Positions 28,046 through 37,953 of a stretch of DNA of 64,000 nt are shown here, in pieces. The notes under the pieces were generated by a model, which had not been told where the DNA came from, made no database searches, and saw only the letters and a list, made by a program, of their open reading frames with translations. Both the position numbers and the translations under genes were made by a program. Origin of the DNA: Planctomycetota bacterium (GTDB lineage: Bacteria; Planctomycetota; Planctomycetia; Planctomycetales; Planctomycetaceae); assembly GCA_023417655.1 (NCBI GenBank), contig JAEZFD010000031.1:106265-170264 (forward strand), read 5' to 3'. Position 1 is the first letter of the stretch, and each line of letters starts with the position of its first letter.

Positions 28046-29812
28046 ATGCGATCCCTTGTGATTCTGGCCGTTTTGATTCTCACCGCCACGATCCAGCCAG
28101 GGGGGACACTTCTGGCTGCGGATCCGCCAAGCCCTGCTGCAGCGATGAGAAAACTGCTGGAGAGTGGACGGGTTCCGGAAGCCCGACTCCCAACCGTCGT
28201 GAAAATGATCTGCGAACGCGGAAATGACGACGACCTCGCATTCGTGCTTTCCGAGCTGCTCAAGGGAAAAAGCTGGAGCGACGAGCTTCAAAGCAACACG
28301 CTCGAGTGGCTGGCCACAGCCGCCGTCCAGCGAAAGGTGATTCCCACCGGTGACATCTCCGGAGTCTCCCAACTTCTTGAATCTGGAAGCCCTGCGGTTC
28401 AACAGCGAGCCGTCGAACTGACAGGCATCTGGAAAGTTCCCTCCGCTCAGACCGCTCTGATGGCATTGGCAGAGAAATCGACAACTCCGCCAGCCCTCCG
28501 TAAGCAGGCATTTGAGGCGCTCGCCACCATTGATCCCGCAGAGGCCGAGAAAGCTTTGACTCAACTGGCAACTTCGAAGTCGAGCTTTGACACCCGTTCC
28601 ATGGGAATCGAAGTGCTCGTTGCACTGAAGCCCAAGGCTGCTGCACAAGCGGCGGCGAAACTCCTCTCCACAGCGACGGTCGACGATTCAGTCACAGGCA
28701 TCCTCGACGCATTTCTTCAACTGAGAGATGGCGCGGCAATTCTCGCAGCTGGCATCAAAGAACAGCGACCTTCCAAAGACGTTGCGAAAGTTCTGTTGCG
28801 CCACATGTACTCGATCGGGCGGACGGATGCGGTTCTCAACAACGTGCTGCTCGAAATTGCTGAAATCAATCAGTCACCTCCGCTGCCAACAAAAGAGCAG
28901 CTTGCCGCCATGGTGGCGAAGGTCGCGAAGTCAGGAGATCCGGCGCGGGGTGAAGAAGTTTTCCGTCGGCCAGAACTCAGCTGCCTGAACTGTCATTCGG
29001 TCAGCCAGGGGGGAGGTGATATCGGACCTGACCTCAGCGCCATTGGCGTCAGCTCTCCTGTTGAGTATCTGATCACTTCACTGCTCGATCCGGATCTGGC
29101 GATCAAAGAAGCCTTCGCGACCAAGATCATCATCACCGTCGATGGAAAAGTCTTGCAGGGAATCATCAGCAGCCGGACGAACGATTCGCTGGTTCTGAAG
29201 GATGCGACCGGCAAACTGATCTCCGTTCCGATCGCGGACATCGATGAAGAAGTCGAAGGGAAGTCGCTGATGCCCAAGGGCCTCTCCAACTTCATGACGG
29301 AACCAGAGTTCATTGACCTCGTCGCGTTTCTGGCCGCCTTGGGGAAACCCGGTGATTACGCCATCCGGTCTACTCAACGGATGCAGCGGTATCGTGTCCT
29401 CACGAACGCACCGAAATCCGTTCGCGAATCGATCCCCAACGACGAGGAATTCCAGAAGAGCGTCGTTGGCTCCTCGAACTGGATTCCTGCCTACGCCCGA
29501 GTGAACGGCGATCTCCCACTGTCGGCGTTTCTGCCAAAAGACGGTCCAAAAGTCGTCTTCCTGCGCGGCGACATCTCCTGTCTCGAGGGAGGTGACGCCC
29601 GCATCGAACTGAAAACAGCCGCGAAAACAACATTATGGCTGGATGGCAAAAATCTCGGTGACAAATCGGAAGTTCCGATCACGCTGACACCGGGCCAGCA
29701 TTCCATTGTGATCAGGGTCGACCTTTCCGAATCACCGGCAGCGACAGTGAACCTGACGGTCGCTAAAGAACCCGATTCCAAAGCGGAATTTGTGGTCGTC
29801 GACGGGCGATAA
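28046..29812 (+). CDS. Exported HEAT-repeat protein with planctomycete CxxCH heme-binding domain
   Basis: 588 residues from the ATG at 28046 (TGGAG upstream). A Sec signal peptide (about 1-25) is followed by HEAT-like helical repeats (about 30-300). The c-type heme site CLNCH is at about 313-317, within the module seen in planctomycetes (GGGDIGPDLSAIG, SLLDPDLAIKEAFATKIIITVDGKVLQGIISSRT, in part). The C-terminal 130 residues form a beta-rich domain. The same heme module ends the 1263-residue protein at 44915, but here it stands without the sugar-dehydrogenase propeller. Probably periplasmic electron transfer; partner unknown. Confidence 0.82.
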   Translation: MRSLVILAVLILTATIQPGGTLLAADPPSPAAAMRKLLESGRVPEARLPTVVKMICERGNDDDLAFVLSELLKGKSWSDELQSNTLEWLATAAVQRKVIPTGDISGVSQLLESGSPAVQQRAVELTGIWKVPSAQTALMALAEKSTTPPALRKQAFEALATIDPAEAEKALTQLATSKSSFDTRSMGIEVLVALKPKAAAQAAAKLLSTATVDDSVTGILDAFLQLRDGAAILAAGIKEQRPSKDVAKVLLRHMYSIGRTDAVLNNVLLEIAEINQSPPLPTKEQLAAMVAKVAKSGDPARGEEVFRRPELSCLNCHSVSQGGGDIGPDLSAIGVSSPVEYLITSLLDPDLAIKEAFATKIIITVDGKVLQGIISSRTNDSLVLKDATGKLISVPIADIDEEVEGKSLMPKGLSNFMTEPEFIDLVAFLAALGKPGDYAIRSTQRMQRYRVLTNAPKSVRESIPNDEEFQKSVVGSSNWIPAYARVNGDLPLSAFLPKDGPKVVFLRGDISCLEGGDARIELKTAAKTTLWLDGKNLGDKSEVPITLTPGQHSIVIRVDLSESPAATVNLTVAKEPDSKAEFVVVDGR

Positions 29813-29990
29813 ACCGAAGTGTTTCGGAGGCTGATCCGCAGGCGAATCCTCTGTCGAGTGATTTCACGCCATCAACGAGACCTCATCTTCGCAATCAATT
29901 CTGAGTCATCTCAGGGATCAGTTCAGAGATCACGTCAGGGCTCATGAGTGCCTCTCGCGAGGGAGTTGCTTCAGACGGAAGGTTGAAACG

Positions 29991-31271
29991 ATGACACTTT
30001 CGACATCAGGATCTCCGCGTCCGGTTCCCTTGGGACTGGCCTCGAGCTTTGGCTTTGGCGATCGGACCGGGCTGGCGACACCCGGTCATCTCGCGGCCCT
30101 GCAGAATTCAGGAGGGGGGATTCGCGGGATCTTTGCGCAACAATCCATCCGCGAGATGACTCGAACTCATCGGACTCCGGAGGAGGTCATGAGTGCTGCC
30201 GCCTCCGCACTCGCTGCACGTGACTATTCCGAACCTTGGGGAGCCGACGCCGATCACCTGAAGACGCCCGAAGACGTTCAGGTGACTGCTCAGGCAGGCT
30301 TCGTCTTTTATACGATCGACCCCTCCCCTGATGTGGATCAGACAGCGGATCTGGATTCCGAGAGCGATCTGCGTGAGAAGTTCTCTGACATCCGCGAAGA
30401 GGTCGGCTGGACGAATGATTACAGCGGAACACTGAATGTTCCCAACGGGCCAAAAATCGAGTTCGATGAATTGACCGTGCTCCGTGCCGCTGTGAAGTAT
30501 GGGCGAGCTATCAATCGAGTCGAAACGATGGCGGAGGTGATTCGCAAGACTTCGGCCGATCTGAAGCAACCGTTCGAAATTGAGATCAGCGTTGATGAGA
30601 CTGACCATCCCACCAGCCTCGCGGAACATTACATCATCGCAGATCAGTTAAGAAGAAGGAACGTGCCATTCATCAGTCTGGCTCCCCGTTTCATTGGCGA
30701 ACTGGAGAAAGGGGTCGACTACAAAGGCGACATTGATGCGCTGGACTGTTCGCTGCAGGAACATGCGGCAATTGCGAGAGCGTTGGGCCCCTACAAGCTG
30801 AGCCTGCATTCGGGATCTGACAAGCTGTCGATTTATCCCTCACTGGCTCGGGCGACACAGGGTCAATTTCATGTGAAGACGGCAGGCACCAGTTATCTGG
30901 AAGCACTCCGGGTGATGTCTCACTGCGCCCCGCGCGAGTTTCGCGAACTCGTCCGCTTTTGCCGTGAGCGATACGACACGGACAAGGCGACATATCACGT
31001 CTCTGCGACCCTGGATTCGGTTGCAAGCCCTGCTTCCATTCTGGACAGGGATGAGTTAGAGGACGTTTACCTGCAAAAATGGGAAGATGTGCCTGAGGGC
31101 CATGGTTTCACCGCTCCGGGACGACAGATCCTGCACTGCACATTTGGATCAGTCATGACTCAGCCGGAGTTTGGTCCACTGCTTCACCAAATCCTCGTTG
31201 AACACGTCGATCTGTACACCGAGTTTCTGGAAGAGCATTTCTCACGTCATCTGCGAGCACTCAATTCATAA
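29991..31271 (+). CDS. uxaE: Tagaturonate epimerase-family protein (UxaE-like)
   Basis: 426 residues, cytoplasmic. The N-terminus SFGFGDRTGLATPGH, the segments EIEISVDETDHPTS, DYKGDIDAL and KLSLHSGSDKLSIYP, and the C-terminal VEHVDLYTEFLEEHF match UxaE. This family interconverts tagaturonate and fructuronate in hexuronate breakdown. The next gene encodes an MFS transporter, consistent with uptake of the substrate. Symbol given from family resemblance; substrate not proven here. Confidence 0.8.
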   Translation: MTLSTSGSPRPVPLGLASSFGFGDRTGLATPGHLAALQNSGGGIRGIFAQQSIREMTRTHRTPEEVMSAAASALAARDYSEPWGADADHLKTPEDVQVTAQAGFVFYTIDPSPDVDQTADLDSESDLREKFSDIREEVGWTNDYSGTLNVPNGPKIEFDELTVLRAAVKYGRAINRVETMAEVIRKTSADLKQPFEIEISVDETDHPTSLAEHYIIADQLRRRNVPFISLAPRFIGELEKGVDYKGDIDALDCSLQEHAAIARALGPYKLSLHSGSDKLSIYPSLARATQGQFHVKTAGTSYLEALRVMSHCAPREFRELVRFCRERYDTDKATYHVSATLDSVASPASILDRDELEDVYLQKWEDVPEGHGFTAPGRQILHCTFGSVMTQPEFGPLLHQILVEHVDLYTEFLEEHFSRHLRALNS

Positions 31272-31447
31272 AAGCAGCGAATAGGTGCAACTTCACCCCT
31301 GCGAAATTCGCCGTTGAGTGGAAAATGCATCTCTAGTTTGTAACTCTCCTCAAAAGACCCCACACGTTCGACAGAGCGAAAAGCCAGCGGAACGCCCTTG
31401 CTGTTGCGGCATTTTCGCTGACCCGTCCAGACTACCGAAAGAGTGTC

Positions 31448-32950
31448 ATGTCGCAATCGCTAGGAGAAAAAGGAAAGTGGGCCGCGCTGACAGCCGCCCT
31501 GCTCGGCTGGATGTTTGATGGTTTCGAGATGGGACTTTTTCCTCTCGTCGCCCACAACGCTCTGGGCGAGCTGCTCGGATCGGATCAGGCCGGCGACATC
31601 GGAAAATGGATCGGCATCATCACTGCCGGCTTTCTCGTCGGTGCTGCGACTGGGGGGGTGTTGTTCGGATGGCTCGGTGATCGCATCGGCCGTGTCCGTG
31701 CGATGGCACTCAGTATTCTGACGTATGCCGTCTTCAGCGGATTGTGTGGCTTCGCAAATTCTCCTGAGACGCTGCTGATCTTCCGAATCCTCGCTTCACT
31801 CGGCATGGGGGGCGAATGGGCACTGGGCGTTTCACTCGTCATGGAGCTATGGCCGAACAAATCCCGAGGCTGGTTGGCCGGTCTGATTGGAGCCGCGTCG
31901 AATGTCGGCTTCATTCTGGACGCCATCCTGAGTATTTACCTGCTGAACGTCCTCGAGTCCCTGAAGACATTCTTTCTCTCAATCGGTTTGACACAGACTC
32001 AGGTCGATCATCTCGCCTCAGGTGGGGGATGGCGTTTGCTGCTGATGTGCGGAGCCTTCCCGGCAGTGCTGACCTTCCTGATTCGTCTCTTTGTTCCTGA
32101 GTCACACAAATGGGAAGAAGAGAACAAGAAGGGAGCGACCTCGAACTGGGCAACGATCGACCTGCTCGGAGTCTTTCTCGGAGCACTCGGCCCCATTGGG
32201 ATGCTGGTTCTCTGGGCGAGAACGGATATTCCGTTGCCCATTCAGATCGTGGGCTCAATCCTTGGGTTGATTCTCGCGATCTTCGGGTATCTCTATCCCG
32301 TCTCGCGGTATCTCAAACGTCAGGGACAAGGTCGTGTGCTCGTGGGGGCACATGGTAAACCGGTCATTCGACTGATGTTGCTGGGAGCCCTGATCAGCGG
32401 CGTGGCTCTCCTGGGAACCTGGGGATCTCTGCAATGGGCCGCTCCATGGGCCGCTCAGATGACCCAGAATTCTCCGGAACTGCGCGGCAAAGAGATGACG
32501 CAGATCGCCCTGGGAGTTGGAGCCATCATTGGAACCATCGTCGCCGCCTGGGCTGGTCACCGTTTCGGCCGCCGGATCACCTACTTCTCGCTTTGCGTGA
32601 TTTCGCTCGCATCGATTCTCTTGCTGTATCAGGGAAATCAGGCCTATGGAACACAGTTCCTTGTTTGTGCCCTGTTCGCCGGAGGAGCGACGGCCTCCTT
32701 CTATGGATGGCTTCCGCTCTATCTGCCTGAACTTTTCCCAACGAGCGTTCGGGCGACCGCTCAGGGGTTCGCGTTTAACTTTGGCCGCATCATTGCTGCA
32801 GCAGGAACCCTTCAAACCGGAGTGTTGATGAAGAACGTCTTCAAAGACAGCTACCCGATGGCCTGCACAATGATGGGAATGGTCTATTTGCTCGGCCTCG
32901 TCGTCATCTGGCTGGTTCCTGAAACTCACGGAGAAGAGCTGCCTGAGTAG
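31448..32950 (+). CDS. MFS transporter, metabolite:H+ symporter type
   Basis: 500 residues with 12 expected membrane helices. MFS signatures include FGWLGDRIGRVRAMAL between helices 2 and 3 and RFGRRITYFSL in the second half; DGFEMGLFPL is in helix 1. The central loop is about 195-290. Next to UxaE it probably takes up hexuronates or related sugar acids by proton symport. Followed by a clear terminator at 33011. Confidence 0.88.
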   Translation: MSQSLGEKGKWAALTAALLGWMFDGFEMGLFPLVAHNALGELLGSDQAGDIGKWIGIITAGFLVGAATGGVLFGWLGDRIGRVRAMALSILTYAVFSGLCGFANSPETLLIFRILASLGMGGEWALGVSLVMELWPNKSRGWLAGLIGAASNVGFILDAILSIYLLNVLESLKTFFLSIGLTQTQVDHLASGGGWRLLLMCGAFPAVLTFLIRLFVPESHKWEEENKKGATSNWATIDLLGVFLGALGPIGMLVLWARTDIPLPIQIVGSILGLILAIFGYLYPVSRYLKRQGQGRVLVGAHGKPVIRLMLLGALISGVALLGTWGSLQWAAPWAAQMTQNSPELRGKEMTQIALGVGAIIGTIVAAWAGHRFGRRITYFSLCVISLASILLLYQGNQAYGTQFLVCALFAGGATASFYGWLPLYLPELFPTSVRATAQGFAFNFGRIIAAAGTLQTGVLMKNVFKDSYPMACTMMGMVYLLGLVVIWLVPETHGEELPE

Positions 32951-33010
32951 AGTGTCTCCCTGCAGACTCAGTTGAACTGCTATTGTGCTGGCATCGTGAG
33001 AAATGATTTC

Positions 33011-33047
33011 GCCCCGTCAGAGCATTTCGCTCTGCCGGGGCATTTTT
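33011..33047 (+). terminator. Intrinsic terminator after the MFS gene
   Basis: GCCCCG-T-CAGAGC (33011-33023) pairs with GCTCTG-C-CGGGGC (33029-33041), one mismatch and a 5-base loop, followed by ATTTTT. Confidence 0.85.
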
Positions 33048-33203
33048 CGTGTCGAGAGATATCGATGCAGGAGTCGAACTGCTCTCAAGGAACTCAGTCA
33101 CTCAACAGGTGTGAAATCGCATCAGATGCGGTCACCCGGAAGATCAAATCCCATTCAGGGCGCGCCTCTTCCAGAGAGGGAAAAGGACGCCAACTCACGG
33201 CAT

Positions 33204-34166
33204 CTAAGGAGCTTCCGCAGGCAGCCAGGTGGCGAGGGGCAGCACCTTCCATGCGAGCAGGGCCACCGGGCCGGCAAAAAGCACACTGTCGACCAGATCC
33301 AGAATTCCTCCGAAACCTGGGAGCAGTGCTGCTGAGTCTTTTCTGCCAACGTCCCGCTTCAGCAGGGATTCACACAGATCCCCCGCCATTCCAGCGAGAC
33401 TCAGAATTCCACCATACATGAGAGCAATGAATGTCGAACTCGGCTGGGCCCCGGGGATAAACCAGCCGGTCGTATAGGTCAGCCAAAGCCAGCTGCAAAG
33501 GGCTCCTCCCACAAAGGCACCGACAACTCCTTCCCAGGTTTTTCCGGGGCTGAGAACCGGTGCCAGCTTCGTGCGGCCGAAATTCTTGCCAGCGAAGTAA
33601 GCCCCGACGTCGGCCCCTTTCGTACACAGCACCACCGACCCCAGAACGAGATATCCGGCCTTCTCACCGGCGACCCATCGCAGTTGTGCGGTCATCGTCA
33701 GGAGCAGCCCGACAAAACAGACAATCAGCAGCTGAACGCCAAGGCGTTCCCAGGACTGCCCAGGAACCTTGAATGCACGGGCCTCTGTCAGGCACAGCAG
33801 CATCACCGACAAGCACATCGCCAGCGCGAGCGGCGTCAAGTCGAGATAGTTCGGCGGATTCGGTCGGAAATGGGGCCACCAGCCTCCCAGAATGATCATG
33901 CCGACGCAGGTCATCATGATCCCGAGGTTCAATCGGGGAAGCCGTGGGCGGATCAATTCCGAAAGTTCCCACACACATCGCAGAGAGAGCAGCTGAACAA
34001 AAACGAGCAGCCACGGCGCAGCTTCTCCAGCCAGAGCATCGAGATAAAAAATCCCGATCAGCGAGGGAACCAGAATTGCCGAAATCGCCAGTCGCCAGGC
34101 GAGCATAAGCCACGCGTCCTGCTGCCAGTGAATCCCCCTCCAGCAGCTCTCCGAGATCGGCGCCAT
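33204..34166 (-). CDS. cdsA: Phosphatidate cytidylyltransferase (CDP-diglyceride synthase)
   Basis: 320 residues from the ATG at 34166 (AGGA upstream); an in-frame GTG at 34283 would add 39 residues. About eight membrane helices. The C-terminal signature runs from GDLCESLLKRDVGRKDS (262-277) to PGFGGILDLVDS (283-294). In the usual motif the latter reads GHGGxxDRxDS, so the His (F285) and Arg (L291) positions differ while both aspartates (D290, D293) remain. It makes CDP-diacylglycerol from phosphatidate and CTP for phospholipid synthesis. Confidence 0.88.
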   Translation of the reverse strand: MAPISESCWRGIHWQQDAWLMLAWRLAISAILVPSLIGIFYLDALAGEAAPWLLVFVQLLSLRCVWELSELIRPRLPRLNLGIMMTCVGMIILGGWWPHFRPNPPNYLDLTPLALAMCLSVMLLCLTEARAFKVPGQSWERLGVQLLIVCFVGLLLTMTAQLRWVAGEKAGYLVLGSVVLCTKGADVGAYFAGKNFGRTKLAPVLSPGKTWEGVVGAFVGGALCSWLWLTYTTGWFIPGAQPSSTFIALMYGGILSLAGMAGDLCESLLKRDVGRKDSAALLPGFGGILDLVDSVLFAGPVALLAWKVLPLATWLPAEAP

Positions 34167-34306
34167 CAGTTCCTGGAAGCGGTCCTGCAGAGTATGCTGA
34201 CTTTTGAAAGAGACTTGAAGCCCGTTCTCCGAGAAACCGGCATGGACTTCAAGAGTCGTCCGGATTTTCCAGCATTCATTCACTCAAGCCCCCGATCGAT
34301 CGTCAC

Positions 34307-35602
34307 ATGCCCTTGAAGATCTGCATTGTGGCGCTGAATGCTTATCCTGCCATCGACTCCAGAGTGCCAGGCGGAATCGGAGGAGTCGAGACTCGATCAT
34401 GGATGTTCGCCCGGGGACTCGCTCAAAGAGATGACTGCGAAGTCACCTTTGTCGTTCGCCACTGGCAACCGCTCCGTGATTCGGAAGTTCAGGGGGTTCG
34501 CCTCCGGATGATTCGGGATCGCCTGTATGCAGTGAGAGAATCACTGGCTTTGCGTCTCCAGCGAACCGGTCGCTTCCCTTACGTCACGCTCCGGGAACCT
34601 CGTCTTAGCGATGCTTTTTACCTGCCGCTTCTCGCCGCGAGGAAACTCGCAATTCCGACTCCTGACCCACTCAAACCACTTCGGGCGTTTCAGGACGTGG
34701 ACGCCGACGTCTACCTGACGTTTGGTGTGCAGAACAATGCAGCAACGGTGATCTCGTCGGCGCACTCCCTCGATCGACCAGCCCTGCTGTTCCTGGGCTC
34801 AGACGGTGACCTCGACGAGCGGTATCTCTCCGACTCGAAATTCGTCAGCACCTATCGGGACTCGGCCGTCGTCTGTCGTTGGGCAATCGAGAATGCAGAT
34901 CAAATTCTCTGCCAGACCCCGAGGCAACAAGAGCGATTATCATTGTTTGGACGGACGGCCGAAGTAATTTCAAACCCCATCGATCTTGATCAGTGGGAGC
35001 AGATGCTCGCTGACGTTCGACGACGTCAGAACAGGTCCACAAAAGAACGTTATGTCCTCTGGGTCGGACGGGCGGAAAATGTCCATAAGCGGCCAATTGA
35101 CTGCATCGAAGTGGCGAAGCGGTGTCCCGACATTCCGTTTTTAATGATTCTGAACAAACGCGACGACTCTGTTGAAGCCGAGATCCGTCGCTCGGCACCC
35201 TCGAATGTTCGCATCATCGAGAAAGTCCCCTTCCCGGAAATGCCGGGCGTAATGGAACGGGCTGCAGTCCTGCTGAATACGTCGTCGCTGGAAGGATTTC
35301 CCAACACGTATCTGCAGGCCGCGGCGACGGGAATTCCAATCGCATCTCTTAACGTCGAGTCGCAATTTCTGAGAGAGTCCCACGCCGGAGAATGTGCTGA
35401 CGGGGATCTTGAGCGCCTGACCACAATCGTCCAACACTTCTGGCAGTCACCTCGGACTTCAGCGGATCAGCAGATTGCCAGGCAATATGTGGAGACACAT
35501 CACTCGCTGAGAGCCAAAGTCGATCAGCTCTATCATGCGTTGCACGAGGCCCGCTTTGAAAAGCGAAGGAAAGAAGTACCGTCAACAAGTGATCAGTTCT
35601 GA
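34307..35602 (+). CDS. Glycosyltransferase family 4-type protein
   Basis: 431 residues, GT-B fold. The N-terminus LKICIVALNAYPAID with GGIGGVETRSW is the acceptor domain; the C-terminal donor-binding domain has YVLWVGRAENVHKRP, FPEMPGVMERAAVLLNTSSLEGFPNTYLQAAATGIP (split over about 305-345). No membrane helix. Transfers a sugar from an NDP or polyprenyl donor, most likely in surface polysaccharide or LPS synthesis. Its end overlaps the end of the GT39-like gene on the other strand by 10 bp. Confidence 0.87.
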   Translation: MPLKICIVALNAYPAIDSRVPGGIGGVETRSWMFARGLAQRDDCEVTFVVRHWQPLRDSEVQGVRLRMIRDRLYAVRESLALRLQRTGRFPYVTLREPRLSDAFYLPLLAARKLAIPTPDPLKPLRAFQDVDADVYLTFGVQNNAATVISSAHSLDRPALLFLGSDGDLDERYLSDSKFVSTYRDSAVVCRWAIENADQILCQTPRQQERLSLFGRTAEVISNPIDLDQWEQMLADVRRRQNRSTKERYVLWVGRAENVHKRPIDCIEVAKRCPDIPFLMILNKRDDSVEAEIRRSAPSNVRIIEKVPFPEMPGVMERAAVLLNTSSLEGFPNTYLQAAATGIPIASLNVESQFLRESHAGECADGDLERLTTIVQHFWQSPRTSADQQIARQYVETHHSLRAKVDQLYHALHEARFEKRRKEVPSTSDQF

Positions 35603-37326
35603 GGCGGGTTCACTGCATTCGCCGCGGTCCAGGGAGTTGAACGATATAACAACTCGGCCAAGGGAACGCCGCTGCGAGAGACTTCGCCGATCATTTCCGT
35701 CTCTGCATCCCGATTCAAAAGTGAATCCCATGGATCGCCGAGGCGTCGGACCCAGAAAACGTACTGCGGTGCCTGCGGCTGTTTATCGTCAAAGGCCACA
35801 ATCTGCAGGTCGGGCCGCAGCCTTAAAGGTGAGTCCTTCTTGAGGCTCTCCAGATACAAGGGATGAAGGACAGGCGCGACTCCCACGACCGCCCCTTTCG
35901 GCAATTTGTCGTTCATTTCTTGCAGGAACCGCGGAGTCAGGCTATCTCCCCAGTAGGTCGGCTCGAGTCCCAGCTTCACGGCACCCGACAGACCACCGAT
36001 CAACGGGCTGTAATAGCTCAGATAACACGGCTGAATTCTGAGCAGCGAGTACCCTGGTTCTCCGAGAATCGCGACCGCTGTCAGGATGCCGGCAACAAGG
36101 GCTCCAGAACGAAGGCGCGCGGACTCATACAATCGCTGGGCGCCGATGCCGACGAACAGGGCGAAAATCGGCCAGACCACCAGAAACAGCCGCTCACCGT
36201 CATACACTGCGACGCCGGGGATCGCGAAGACCACCAGCGGGAGAACAATTGCTCCGGCAAGAAGTTGTCGTCCCCTCCCATTCAGCGGAACCAGAGGTGC
36301 AGGCTCTCGTTTGTCTGCGGGCTCCTGGCGGAAGATCAGACCATTCATCCCCAGCGCAAGTGTGACGATGGGGGTGGTCACCGCGAACATCACGAAAGGG
36401 TAGTGCCACGGCACCGCTTTATCTGCATACCGCTGGCCAAAGTAATAGCAGTACAGCGTGACTCGATCCGTTGTCTGAGCGAAGTACTGGAAGAAGCGGG
36501 AGAATGGATCACTCCACAGCCAGGGCCATCCCAGCAGAAACACTGCAAACGAGGTCAACGCCAGCACCAGCAGCGTGGAAATGCCATTCTTCCGCCAGTT
36601 CCACAGGATCCACACGGTGAGCAACGGCGGCAGGAAGATTGCCTGAATCTTTGTGAGAAGTGCGAGCCCCAACAGCACTCCCGGCCAGATTCCATCTTTC
36701 GCTCGCAACTGATCCCGATGCCCGAGCAGCAACACTATGCCGAAGACACATGCGGCATAGGTCAGATTCATCATGGTCTCGACGGATGCCAGATGAGCAT
36801 GACCGAAGACGCGCGGCATGAAGATAAGAGAGAGTCCTGCGAAGAGTCCGGCAATCGGACCACACAATCGCTGAGTGGAGAAAGTCACGAGTGCGGCGAG
36901 AAGGCCGAAGACGATCGCTGTTCCGACTCGTGCATAACTCACCGAGTAAAGCGGTCTTCCCTCGGCAGGTGCGAGCCGACTCAGCAGAGCATTTGAAACC
37001 GCGCCGGGGAGTCGCCCTAGTGGCGGATAATCTGGATGATAACTGGGGTGATTGAAGATGTCGTACCAGGTCCCGGGGTGGACAATGCCGATCCCGCTTT
37101 GAAGACCCATTTCGACGAAATAGACCCCACCCTCGGTATTGAGCCCTTCATCAAAAGTGATTCCGGGCCCCGGTGCCGACCAGAAGCAGTCGTCTCCAGC
37201 ATCAATTGCGGAGAGCACCATCCCGCAAGCAATCACTCCGATCAGAAGCGAAAAGCGAAATGCAAAAAAGCACGAAGCGACCACCTGAGTAGGGGTCGCT
37301 TCGTGCGTTGTTGTCGAGCCGCTCAT
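35593..37326 (-). CDS. GT39/ArnT-like integral membrane glycosyltransferase
   Basis: 577 residues with about 11 membrane helices. The first extracytoplasmic loop contains ITFDEGLNTEGG, an acidic motif typical of GT-C enzymes using a polyprenyl-phosphate sugar; SYHPDYPPLGRL follows. The soluble C-terminal part (about 440-577) is extracytoplasmic. It would add a sugar to a lipid or protein outside the membrane. It is convergent with a GT4 gene. Confidence 0.82.
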   Translation of the reverse strand: MSGSTTTHEATPTQVVASCFFAFRFSLLIGVIACGMVLSAIDAGDDCFWSAPGPGITFDEGLNTEGGVYFVEMGLQSGIGIVHPGTWYDIFNHPSYHPDYPPLGRLPGAVSNALLSRLAPAEGRPLYSVSYARVGTAIVFGLLAALVTFSTQRLCGPIAGLFAGLSLIFMPRVFGHAHLASVETMMNLTYAACVFGIVLLLGHRDQLRAKDGIWPGVLLGLALLTKIQAIFLPPLLTVWILWNWRKNGISTLLVLALTSFAVFLLGWPWLWSDPFSRFFQYFAQTTDRVTLYCYYFGQRYADKAVPWHYPFVMFAVTTPIVTLALGMNGLIFRQEPADKREPAPLVPLNGRGRQLLAGAIVLPLVVFAIPGVAVYDGERLFLVVWPIFALFVGIGAQRLYESARLRSGALVAGILTAVAILGEPGYSLLRIQPCYLSYYSPLIGGLSGAVKLGLEPTYWGDSLTPRFLQEMNDKLPKGAVVGVAPVLHPLYLESLKKDSPLRLRPDLQIVAFDDKQPQAPQYVFWVRRLGDPWDSLLNRDAETEMIGEVSRSGVPLAELLYRSTPWTAANAVNPPQN

Positions 37327-37953
37327 CAGCGAATCCGGTCAACAATCTGGTAGGTTGTTCCCCGGTTAGGCCGGGCTTCATGATTCCGACATCAAGGCCG
37401 GACAAGTTCGCTGTCTTGTGAACCACTCCATTTTCGCAGTCGCCAAACGCGGTTCAAGATGACGTTCCCCAACATCAACCTGAAGGATGGACCCACGTAT
37501 TTGGAAATCCTTAAGAATGGAATGAGTCAACAATTGAGCAAAAATGGCCGTTCCTTTTCCATCAAGTCATCATGAAGCCGTCCGAATCAGCCGCCATTTT
37601 CAGGCGACTCATCCGACCCGAAGCTCGCGACACCTGGTCGTGATGGGGCTGCGCGGAGAAGTGCTCGTCACAATTCTACAGTTGGAACTCACGAACCGAT
37701 GTCCCTGAAACGATGTCATCGCATCCGGTCACAGCTCGAACTCCCCTCCATGGGTTTTTGTGACCAGGAAAATCGAGGCTGATCAGCACAGAGCTTTCGC
37801 GCTGCTTCCTGATCGCTGCCGATTCCACTTCCCGGTCGCGCATCCTTGCACACTTCTAGGAACTTCCGGATCCCCCCAACCAAGGGAATTTGATTCTCCC
37901 TGGCTATGGCTCTCCAGATCGTCCCGGCAGCGGTGGCATGACTGCCGGATCCG
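37327..37953. other. Intergenic stretch
   Basis: About 630 bp between two minus-strand genes. No gene can be supported. A perfect 7-bp hairpin, CCGGCAG (37924-37930)/CTGCCGG (37942-37948), follows the stop of the HTH-receiver gene and may mark its transcript end; it has no T tract. Confidence 0.45.

Noticed and set aside
35863..36996. Plus-strand frame of 377 codons opposite the GT39-like gene
   Set aside because: Antisense shadow of a clear membrane glycosyltransferase; rich in Arg, Gln and His without a fold.
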